Source of the DNA: Microbacteriaceae bacterium
GTDB lineage: Bacteria; Actinomycetota; Actinomycetes; Actinomycetales; Microbacteriaceae
Direction of reading: 5' to 3'
NCBI GenBank assembly: GCA_947453465.1
Contig: CANGGL010000006.1
Location: 1 to 46,857, forward strand
Length of the DNA: 46,857 nucleotides
Positions 39,628 to 46,857 of the stretch are shown here, in pieces. A program made the position numbers and the translations under genes. Position 1 is the first letter of the stretch; each line of letters starts with the position of its first letter. The notes beneath the pieces were generated by a model. That model was not told the DNA's origin. It searched no databases and worked only from the letters and a program-made list of their open reading frames with translations.

Positions 39628-41196
39628 TTGCGTAAAAAATCCGCCATCACTCTGGCACTTGTTTCGGCGCTCACGCTCTGTCCTGTTGTGGCTTTAGCGG
39701 CAGATCAGTATGCGCCTGACCGTGTCGAGATGCTGCCACGCGATTCTAAAGTCTTGGTGATGATCACCGAAGAAGGGCTAGTCAACAACGAGTCTGGCAT
39801 GGTCATTCAAAACCGCCAGTTTGACCCAGCGAATCCGCATCCTGGGCCCTGGTGTACCTCAACGAAAGTCTCAACCTGTGACCTTTCAAAAGCAGAGCAG
39901 GACATACTCGCTAGCTCCATCTTGCCAATGTGTGTCGCGGCAAATGACCCGGCATGCATCGAAAAACTTGAACTGGCACCGGCCGGTGGCGATTTTGTAG
40001 AAGCCAAGTATGAACGTACGGCGACTGGTGGGTTTCTCCACGATGCAGATCCAAAGTTGAACCTTCTTCAGGGTGCAGCAGGCTCTATTTTCGATGCGCC
40101 ATCGGTTCCAAGCGCTAGTGGAACCTCTAAATACGCTGTTGTCTTAAAGGTCGGGCAGAATTTTAGTCATGCAGCTGGAAAGTTCAACTCGCCGGAATCC
40201 ATCAAGGCCATGGTTGTTCCGGTGCGCGATGACACCGGTGCCCAGTATGGAAACATCGCTGCTGATGGAAGTGGTGGAGGCGCCACAAACGTGTGTGCCT
40301 ATTTTGACGTTGGGCACTGCGGCATTCCCCAGGATTTCGCGGATGGGACTAAAGTCAGGCTCTCTATTCGCGCACCTAAGACTCTCGGAGGATGGTTTCG
40401 GGGCCGAATCAAAAGTCCGAATATCTCAGTCGAATCAGCAAATAGTTCGAGCAACCGAATTGTGATGGAGGGCGAATCTAACAACGTTGCCCGACTTGCT
40501 TATGTGCAAGAAAAAGTAACTATGACTGATGATGATCGCAACTTCCTCAGCACAACCTCTAACTGGGGAAGTCAGGCAGGAATCGCTTATGGATTCGACG
40601 GTAGTGAACAGAAGGCTCCAGAGCTTATTGACCACTTCCGCACAAAAATGAAAGACACGGCAACCGGCACTAGTTCTTTTTGGACAATGGGCACGATCCC
40701 AGGTGGTTACGGAAGTGGCTGTCTGTCGGACACATCCAAGGTATTGGGGATTGTGACCACCAATGCGATGGCATACGAAGGCTCGGCGCCGTCGTTTAGA
40801 AATGGTGAGTTGGACTACAAGGTAGCCGGTCTTCACTACCTGCCCGATGGCAAGGATGAAGTCCAAGGCTCATACAACTTAGTTTTGCGAAGCGAAACCG
40901 CCCGTTGCCTCTATGGCTTCAACAAGGCGCCAATCTCAGCCAAGATCTCGGTCACCTCAGCATCTGGGGAGGCGAAAGTTGCCACCACGGTTATGTCTGA
41001 AAAAGATGGCTGGGTCAAACTCGCTGCTTATGGCTTCACCTTCAGCTCGCCAACAATTTCGGTGAAACTAACCCAAGAGGGTTCAGCTTCTGCACCATCG
41101 GCCAAGAAGACTACTATCACCTGCACCAACGGCAAACTAACTAAGAAGGTCACCTCGGTTGGCCCTAAGTGCCCAGTCGGATATAAGAAGAAGTAG
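39628..41196 (+). CDS. Secreted ten-Cys array protein P5 (522 aa), TTG start
   Basis: Same architecture; tail ITCTNGKLTKKVTSVGPKCPVGYKKK. Confidence 0.88.
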   Translation: MRKKSAITLALVSALTLCPVVALAADQYAPDRVEMLPRDSKVLVMITEEGLVNNESGMVIQNRQFDPANPHPGPWCTSTKVSTCDLSKAEQDILASSILPMCVAANDPACIEKLELAPAGGDFVEAKYERTATGGFLHDADPKLNLLQGAAGSIFDAPSVPSASGTSKYAVVLKVGQNFSHAAGKFNSPESIKAMVVPVRDDTGAQYGNIAADGSGGGATNVCAYFDVGHCGIPQDFADGTKVRLSIRAPKTLGGWFRGRIKSPNISVESANSSSNRIVMEGESNNVARLAYVQEKVTMTDDDRNFLSTTSNWGSQAGIAYGFDGSEQKAPELIDHFRTKMKDTATGTSSFWTMGTIPGGYGSGCLSDTSKVLGIVTTNAMAYEGSAPSFRNGELDYKVAGLHYLPDGKDEVQGSYNLVLRSETARCLYGFNKAPISAKISVTSASGEAKVATTVMSEKDGWVKLAAYGFTFSSPTISVKLTQEGSASAPSAKKTTITCTNGKLTKKVTSVGPKCPVGYKKK

Positions 41197-41202
41197 GACC
41201 CA

Positions 41203-42780
41203 TTGAAACTCTTAATTCGATCATTGGCGATGGCAGGTGCACTAGTTCTTGTTTCATCAACTACTGCGGTTGCCAAGGATGCCTGGGCTCTAGATAACTA
41301 TCCCGAAGCGACTATGGCGGCTGACATGGCGGCGGGCATTCAGCGGGTAAATGTGTCTGAAGATGGCCAATATGTCACGACCTCAAGCATGTACGCACAG
41401 TGGAAAAGCGCCGACGGTCGCGATGACTTTGGCTTGTGCACAAACGTCGCCAAGGATGATTGCGGAAAATCGAACCTAAGCCGTATCTTCGGAACCTCGC
41501 TGTTGCCAATTTGCGGCGATGTCGTTGAGAGCTGCATCAAGGGCCTAGAGGTCTATAAAGAAGGCGCCGCGCCTGAGGCTGCAAAACTGGTTAAGCAGAT
41601 TCCTACTTTCAAAACCGAGGGTGACCCAAGGGCCGGAATCCCGCAGGGCTCAGGACTGAGCGTATTTTCAGCTCCCAACGCGCCACACACGGGTGGTAGC
41701 GAATACACCGTTATGGCGGCAGTTTCTTGGGAGTTCCGCGATGGAGAGGCTTACATCCAACAGGTTCGGATTAAGGTCTCAGGTACATCGGAGCAAGCAA
41801 ACCAGCAAGCGAGATTGCAATATCCAGGTGTTTGCACCTCTCCTGTCGGCTCAATGAACGCGGGCCAGCGAACTCCTTGCGGTGGCCCTGGGGGGCCAGC
41901 TTGCGTTTATCACCTGGTGGGCTTCTGCGGCAAAGAGCAAGAGCTTTCTCCGAATACCCGCATCAAGCTGAGCTTGCAGGTGCCCAATCAGCTAGTCGGC
42001 TGGTTCCAAGGCCGCCTCAAAGATCCGAGTGTAGAGATTTCGCCAATCGACGCTCACTACAACAAACTGTCGATTGATGCTGCTGCGGTGACTGTGCCAA
42101 GGCTCTTTGTGAAATATGACACTAAGAAGTTTGGCAATGCCCTCGAAGGCGTTTCATACGGCACAAGTGGCCTAGATGTCAAAGAAATTGAGGCGAGCAG
42201 CGACAAGACTCGCGATGTGATTCGCAAGCTAACTCTTGCCGACAATGACACTGCTACGGCAACATCAACTCTCTGGACTGTTGCCACATTAAACTCCGGC
42301 GGTAACCCGTGTTTCGCCGACACCAGCAAGGTTGTCGGAATCGTGACCACTAATGCGATGGCCTACCTGGGTTCCGCTCCGGAGTTCAAGACCGGCTCAC
42401 TGAGCTATCAGGTTGCGGGAACGCACTATCTTCCGGACGGGGTCACCCCTAGCGAGGGCACCTATGACTTGGTTATGCGGTCTGAAACAGCACGCTGCCT
42501 CTATGGCTTTAGCAAGGCTCCGATCTCGGCCACGATCTCTGTGGTGTCTGACAAGGGTGAAAACAAGGTAGCAACAACTGTGATCAGTGAGAAAAATGGA
42601 TGGTTGAAACTAGCTGCCTACGGCTTCACGTTCAGCTCTCCAACTGTCTCGGTGAAACTATCTCAGGCTGGTGCAGTTGCTTCAGCCAAGAAAACCACGA
42701 TCGCCTGTGTTAGGGGAAAGCTCACCAAAAAGATCACCTCTGTTGGGCCGAAGTGCCCTGCCAGTTACAAGAAGAAGTAA
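41203..42780 (+). CDS. Secreted array protein P6 (525 aa), TTG start, twelve Cys
   Basis: Same architecture; extra Cys pair in VCTSPVGSMNAGQRTPC; tail IACVRGKLTKKITSVGPKCPASYKKK. Confidence 0.88.
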   Translation: MKLLIRSLAMAGALVLVSSTTAVAKDAWALDNYPEATMAADMAAGIQRVNVSEDGQYVTTSSMYAQWKSADGRDDFGLCTNVAKDDCGKSNLSRIFGTSLLPICGDVVESCIKGLEVYKEGAAPEAAKLVKQIPTFKTEGDPRAGIPQGSGLSVFSAPNAPHTGGSEYTVMAAVSWEFRDGEAYIQQVRIKVSGTSEQANQQARLQYPGVCTSPVGSMNAGQRTPCGGPGGPACVYHLVGFCGKEQELSPNTRIKLSLQVPNQLVGWFQGRLKDPSVEISPIDAHYNKLSIDAAAVTVPRLFVKYDTKKFGNALEGVSYGTSGLDVKEIEASSDKTRDVIRKLTLADNDTATATSTLWTVATLNSGGNPCFADTSKVVGIVTTNAMAYLGSAPEFKTGSLSYQVAGTHYLPDGVTPSEGTYDLVMRSETARCLYGFSKAPISATISVVSDKGENKVATTVISEKNGWLKLAAYGFTFSSPTVSVKLSQAGAVASAKKTTIACVRGKLTKKITSVGPKCPASYKKK

Positions 42781-42786
42781 CTTACC

Positions 42787-44373
42787 GTGAGTATTAAACG
42801 CCTATTAATTGCAACTTTACTGGCCGCAACTTTAGTCGCCGGTGTGGCATCGGTAAGTACAGCGGATACTTACCACGCACCTATGAACTCGATCCCTCAC
42901 GGTCAGTTAGGCGTTCACATTGTCGACCAGGCCTACTGGGGCGAGGGCGTGTCTGGGATATCGGTTGATCTCAAAGCCGGCGCTAAGTCGGGCACGATCC
43001 TCTGCGGTGGGCAAACTGGAACAGCTTGTGATTTTGACGCACTTGGCGCTTTGCGCATGCGGGCGAACCTGGTTATGCCTAAATGTGCCGATGAGGTTGA
43101 GGAAAACTGTATCGAAGACCTCGCTGTCTACAAAAGTGGCACCACTGCAAAGCCCGCCTCTTTTCTCAGGCAGGTCGAAGGTTCAACAACTGAACCTGAC
43201 TTGGCACAACAGCTGACTCGAGGATCAACTGCATCTCTCTGGAACGCCGAGGGTGTGAGTAATTCCGATGGCGTCGAGACGTACTCAGTCCTGGCCGTCC
43301 TAAATATGCAGCGCAATTCAGCCGCATCGAAATTTAGAGCTGGGTCGCTTAGCATCATGGTGATGCCTTACTTGGAAAAATCTTCGAAGTGGCAAATACC
43401 TGCCTCTGTGGTGCAAAATACCCGGGCTGACGGTTGGAGTACGGTGGGGAATCAGGGCGGAAATCCAGACTGCGCATGGGTAGATCAGGGCAAGTGCGGA
43501 TTTGTTTCAGACTTTGCGCCAGAGACTCGAGTGCGCCTTGCAGTGCGTTTGACGAATAGCCTCGGTGGGTGGTTCAAGGGGCGATTGAACGCTCCTGACA
43601 TCGCAATATCGAATTTCAGTTTGGGGGCCAACAGAGTTGTTCTCGATGCTGAGCCATCATCAGTTCCCCAGTTTTTCAGCCAACTAGATTTGGCGACTGG
43701 GCCAACTGACCTTGTTTCCTATATGCACGCTGGTTCTTCAGCACTAAGCGACCCTCGTGCTCCCGGAGGTACGTCATCGACTTGGTCAGACCAACAAAGT
43801 GCTTTCGATTGGATTAACAAGTTCCGATCCTTCACGAAAGACACCGCCTTTGGGGTATCTACAATCTGGTCAGCTGGAACTATTCAAGGTGGTCAAGGGG
43901 GTAAGTGTCTGAGCGATACCTCAAAGGTGTTGGGAATAGTAAGCACGAATTCGATGGTCTATGAAGGCCAGGCTCCGAGCTTTGATGGAAAAACCCTTGC
44001 CTATAAAGTCGCAGGATTGCACTTCCTTCCTGGCGGTGCTAAGGCGGCCAGAGGCACATACGACTTAGTCATGCGTTCAGATGTGGCTCGCTGCCTCTAC
44101 GGCTTCGGTAAGGCTCCTGTCTCTGCAACTATCTCGGTGGTCTCGGATAGCGGTGAAAACAAAGTTGCCACTACGACCGTGAGCGAAAAAGACGGCTGGT
44201 TGAAACTTGGTGCCTATGGGTTTACGTTTAGTGAAAACTCAATCAAGGCAAAGATCACACAGGCTGGTGCGGCAAGCGCCAAGGTTTCGAACGTTACTTG
44301 CATTAGGGGCAAAGCTTCACGCAAAGTTACTGGAGTGTCCCCTCGGTGCCCAGCGGGCTACAAGAAAAAGTAG
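42787..44373 (+). CDS. Secreted ten-Cys array protein P7 (528 aa), GTG start
   Basis: Same architecture; tail VTCIRGKASRKVTGVSPRCPAGYKKK. Confidence 0.88.
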   Translation: MSIKRLLIATLLAATLVAGVASVSTADTYHAPMNSIPHGQLGVHIVDQAYWGEGVSGISVDLKAGAKSGTILCGGQTGTACDFDALGALRMRANLVMPKCADEVEENCIEDLAVYKSGTTAKPASFLRQVEGSTTEPDLAQQLTRGSTASLWNAEGVSNSDGVETYSVLAVLNMQRNSAASKFRAGSLSIMVMPYLEKSSKWQIPASVVQNTRADGWSTVGNQGGNPDCAWVDQGKCGFVSDFAPETRVRLAVRLTNSLGGWFKGRLNAPDIAISNFSLGANRVVLDAEPSSVPQFFSQLDLATGPTDLVSYMHAGSSALSDPRAPGGTSSTWSDQQSAFDWINKFRSFTKDTAFGVSTIWSAGTIQGGQGGKCLSDTSKVLGIVSTNSMVYEGQAPSFDGKTLAYKVAGLHFLPGGAKAARGTYDLVMRSDVARCLYGFGKAPVSATISVVSDSGENKVATTTVSEKDGWLKLGAYGFTFSENSIKAKITQAGAASAKVSNVTCIRGKASRKVTGVSPRCPAGYKKK

Positions 44374-44544
44374 CTACTGAGGATAAAATGTGCGTATCGC
44401 CTCACGTCTTGCCAACTCACCGGTCTCGTCGGCACTATCCTCATCAATCCATCATTGGCTCAGCTTAATGTGGCTAACCAGATCCTGGTCAACGATGGAT
44501 AGACTCTCAAGTGGGATGTTCTGCGTGCAACCTAAGGGGGAAAA

Positions 44545-44841
44545 ATGAATATTCGTAATCCAAAATCACCTATGTTGCTGTTGGCCGTCACCTTGTTGGT
44601 CGGTTTGATGTCTAACGGTCCCGCCGCGATTGCTATGGATGCTTCATCGCAGGTGCACATTCATACTTGCAGTAAGGGCTATTACAAGAATTCAAACGGC
44701 GCCTGTACGAAGTCCCCAACAGCGTCTATTTCTTGGCCTGCTGGTGCGAGTGCAAAATGCCGTGATGGCTCCTACTCTTTTAGTGCCCACAGAAGTGGCA
44801 CTTGTTCTCGCCACGGAGGGGTAGCGGCTTGGACCAAATAG
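44545..44841 (+). CDS. Small secreted DUF3761-like protein
   Basis: Signal peptide plus AKCRDGSYSFSAHRSGTCSRHGGVAAW; GGGGGAAAA leader before ATG. Confidence 0.8.
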   Translation: MNIRNPKSPMLLLAVTLLVGLMSNGPAAIAMDASSQVHIHTCSKGYYKNSNGACTKSPTASISWPAGASAKCRDGSYSFSAHRSGTCSRHGGVAAWTK

Positions 44842-44844
44842 AAA

Positions 44845-45486
44845 ATGTTCATGTCTTTACTTCGAAAATTAGCCGCTACCTTCGCGCGTAACAGCGGATT
44901 CCTAATAGTTCTAGCAGTTATCTACTTGGCGATTTTTGCTTATCAAGTGATATCTGAACCAAGCGGAAATTTCTCTGCTTGCCTAGATCTCCTTAGTTAT
45001 GCAATCAACTTGATTTTTGTTGTGGATTTTATTTTGCGATTAGCGACCTCGCAAAGTCGAGTCCGTTTTGTTTTCTTGAATTTTATTGAGTTGCTCTCCT
45101 TGGTGTTGCCATTCATAAGAGCACTTCGCGTTTTCAGATTGATCGTCGCAGCCAATGCCATACAAAAACATCTCGGGACGAGACAAGTGCGAGCTGGCGT
45201 TAACTTGGCGATCTCGCTACCGCTCGTAGTGTTTGTGTCTGCACTCGCGATATTGGATGTCGAGAGGCATGCACAAGGAGCAACAATCACAAATTTTCCA
45301 ATTGCCATTTGGTGGAGCGTCGCTACCATGGCGACTGTTGGAGACGGAAGCTTTTCACCCGTCACTTGGGAAGGTCGAGTTGTCGCTTCAGCCCTGATGA
45401 TCGTTGGGATTGGTTTATTCGGCGCAGTGGCAGCACTCTTTGCAGCAAATTTCATCAACCCTAAGATTTCAGAAGAGAACAAATGA
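44845..45486 (+). CDS. Voltage-gated ion channel homolog with non-canonical TVGDGS filter
   Basis: VDFILRLATSQSRVRFVFLNFIELLSLVLPFIRALRVFRLIV; WWSVATMATVGDGSFSPVTWEGR aligns with WWAFVTLATVGYGDYYPVTFEGR at 27209-27940. Confidence 0.85.
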   Translation: MFMSLLRKLAATFARNSGFLIVLAVIYLAIFAYQVISEPSGNFSACLDLLSYAINLIFVVDFILRLATSQSRVRFVFLNFIELLSLVLPFIRALRVFRLIVAANAIQKHLGTRQVRAGVNLAISLPLVVFVSALAILDVERHAQGATITNFPIAIWWSVATMATVGDGSFSPVTWEGRVVASALMIVGIGLFGAVAALFAANFINPKISEENK

Positions 45487-46181
45487 CTGAAGGCCAGTTT
45501 GTATTTGCTGTACTGCTAATTGTGCTGATTGTAGTTTTTATAAAGGCTTCGCAGCGATATCCCAAGTTTGCAGCACTGTTTAAAAGAAGTCGCGGGGTTA
45601 GTTCCGAGACAGTTAGCAACGAACCGAGAATCGCTGAGCTCCGCTTATCAATTCAACTCCTTGATGGCACTGTACTTCAAAAGGATGTTGACGTTTCCAG
45701 CCCAGCAGTTTTGAAAAAAGGTGAATTCATAATTCACCAGACCCAAGGTTATTTACTTGAGTACGTTGAAGGCCCCACTCAGTTCCAAGGCGGTTCAACA
45801 GGGGTGTCGTTCGGTTTGGGTGGCAGCGTCCGAATGAATGTTGGAGGCACTAAAGGCCAAATTCAGCGAGGTCAGGAAACATTGACTGCCGTAGATCAGG
45901 GTTACATCGTATTTACTTCCAAGAGAATTGTCTTCGCGGGTTCTCGAGAGAGCCGAGAATGGACGTTGTCAAAAATATCAAATGCACAAGGTATCGAGGA
46001 TAGAAGCGGCTTCATGATTGGTTACGCGTCGCGAGCAAAACTCGAAGGTCTAAAAAGTCTTGGGTCCGATCCCTTAGTCTGGGCGCTCGAGGCTTCTTCA
46101 GCAGTCAGCCAGGACGATAAAGAGACGGCAAAAACTAAAATCGAAACGGAACTGGTCCGACTGGGGGACCCCCAGAAGTAA
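45483..46181 (+). CDS. Membrane-anchored protein with bacterial PH/GRAM-like domain
   Basis: N-terminal TM FVFAVLLIVLIVVFI; QGYIVFTSKRIVFAGSRESREWTLSKI; ATGA overlap with the upstream channel. Confidence 0.65.
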   Translation: MTEGQFVFAVLLIVLIVVFIKASQRYPKFAALFKRSRGVSSETVSNEPRIAELRLSIQLLDGTVLQKDVDVSSPAVLKKGEFIIHQTQGYLLEYVEGPTQFQGGSTGVSFGLGGSVRMNVGGTKGQIQRGQETLTAVDQGYIVFTSKRIVFAGSRESREWTLSKISNAQGIEDRSGFMIGYASRAKLEGLKSLGSDPLVWALEASSAVSQDDKETAKTKIETELVRLGDPQK

Positions 46182-46196
46182 CCCGAATGCAGAAAT

Positions 46197-46224
46197 CCCG
46201 CCAAGCCCCAAAAGGCCTGGCGGG
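46197..46224. terminator. Bidirectional intrinsic terminator
   Basis: cccgccaagcc-ccaaaa...ggcctggcggg followed by tttt, between convergent stops. Confidence 0.75.
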
Positions 46225-46244
46225 TTTTCTAATTCAACGAGTCA

Positions 46245-46857
46245 CTAGCCAAACAACTCAGCCAAAGTGCCCTTGTGGGCAGAGGCCAAGTCGCCTAGGT
46301 TCCAGTTTGCGATGTCCTGAATTTCTAGGGTGCCTGAGTTGTCGGTGACGCCGATGCGGAGGACTGGGATTCCGCGGGCTTCGCAGAGGCCGACGAACTT
46401 CACGTCATCCTCGCGACCAACAGAAACTAGAACGCGGCCGGTTGACTCTGAGAACAGTGCTGCGGTGCGGTCGACGTTGTCGCGCTCACAGATCTCGCCA
46501 AGCCAGATGCGGGCACCCATGCCAAATCTGAGGCTACACTCAACCACTGCTTGAGCGAGGCCGGCCTCGCTAAGGTCGTGAGCCGAGGCGATTAGACCCT
46601 GCTCGCTGCCGGCGGCGATTGCCTCGGCAAGCTGCTTCTCGAAAGCCAAGTCGACTACCGGTGGGCGACCGCCCAGGTGGCCGTGGATTACCTCTGACCA
46701 AACTGAGCCATCGAGTTCATCCTTGGTGACACCACGAAGGTAGATGTTGTTGCCCTCGTCTTGCCAAGCTGATGGAATGCGGCGAGCAACGTCATCGATC
46801 ACACCGAGCACACCGACCACCGGGGTTGGGTGAATGGCAACGTCACCGGTCTGGTTA
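46245..46857 (-). CDS. purL: Phosphoribosylformylglycinamidine synthase subunit PurL, C-terminal part (truncated by window edge)
   Basis: PVVGVLGVIDDVARRIPSAWQDEG, GGRPPVVDLAFEKQLAEAI, ASAHDLSEAGLAQAVVECSLRFGMGARIWL; frame open to the right edge. Confidence 0.93.
   Translation of the reverse strand, partial: NQTGDVAIHPTPVVGVLGVIDDVARRIPSAWQDEGNNIYLRGVTKDELDGSVWSEVIHGHLGGRPPVVDLAFEKQLAEAIAAGSEQGLIASAHDLSEAGLAQAVVECSLRFGMGARIWLGEICERDNVDRTAALFSESTGRVLVSVGREDDVKFVGLCEARGIPVLRIGVTDNSGTLEIQDIANWNLGDLASAHKGTLAELFG

Noticed and set aside
31761-44373. Array considered as a CRISPR, DGR or phase-variable shufflon
   Set aside because: No short regularly spaced repeats, no reverse transcriptase or template repeat, and no invertase/recombinase gene in the window. 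It is a coding tandem-paralog array.
44997-45482. 161-aa antisense ORF opposite the GDGS channel
   Set aside because: Mirror of hydrophobic coding sequence; no independent start context or domain.

Overview
The window looks like a moderate-GC actinobacterial chromosome (Microbacteriaceae-like by impression only; taxonomy not tested). It has five parts. (1) 1-8995: the 3' part of an inositol-type catabolic cluster (ALDH fragment, iolD, HpcH/HpaI aldolase, Gfo/Idh oxidoreductase, D-2-hydroxyacid dehydrogenase, iolE, divergent iolG, NAD-epimerase), followed by glpX. (2) 10197-23259: a hexuronate/glucuronide regulon (family-5 SBP ABC importer with a fused permease-ATPase, LacI regulator, uxaC, uxuB, uidA, manD/uxuA-type dehydratase, gluconokinase), with four near-identical 18-bp LacI-type operators read directly from the sequence. 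(3) 23279-27940: an orphan 192-aa protein, a class II-like Fic protein, a DHA2-type MFS transporter, a YqhA/UPF0114 membrane protein and a K+ channel. (4) 27997-44373: the most unusual part, a locally expanded family of secreted proteins. Seven full-length paralogs (522-531 aa) lie in two co-directional runs. They share a ten-cysteine pattern, a conserved C-terminal domain and a Lys-rich two-Cys tail (C-x15-C...YKKK). Two shorter, oppositely oriented proteins carry the same C-terminal domain and tail. DUF4436-like membrane proteins sit in the same run, and a shared GGGGG-containing start-codon leader precedes most first genes. (5) 44545-46857: a DUF3761-like secreted protein, a voltage-gated-channel homolog whose selectivity filter reads TVGDGS instead of TVGYGD, a bacterial PH-like protein, and the 3' end of purL. 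I recognise no tRNA, rRNA, CRISPR array or transposase.
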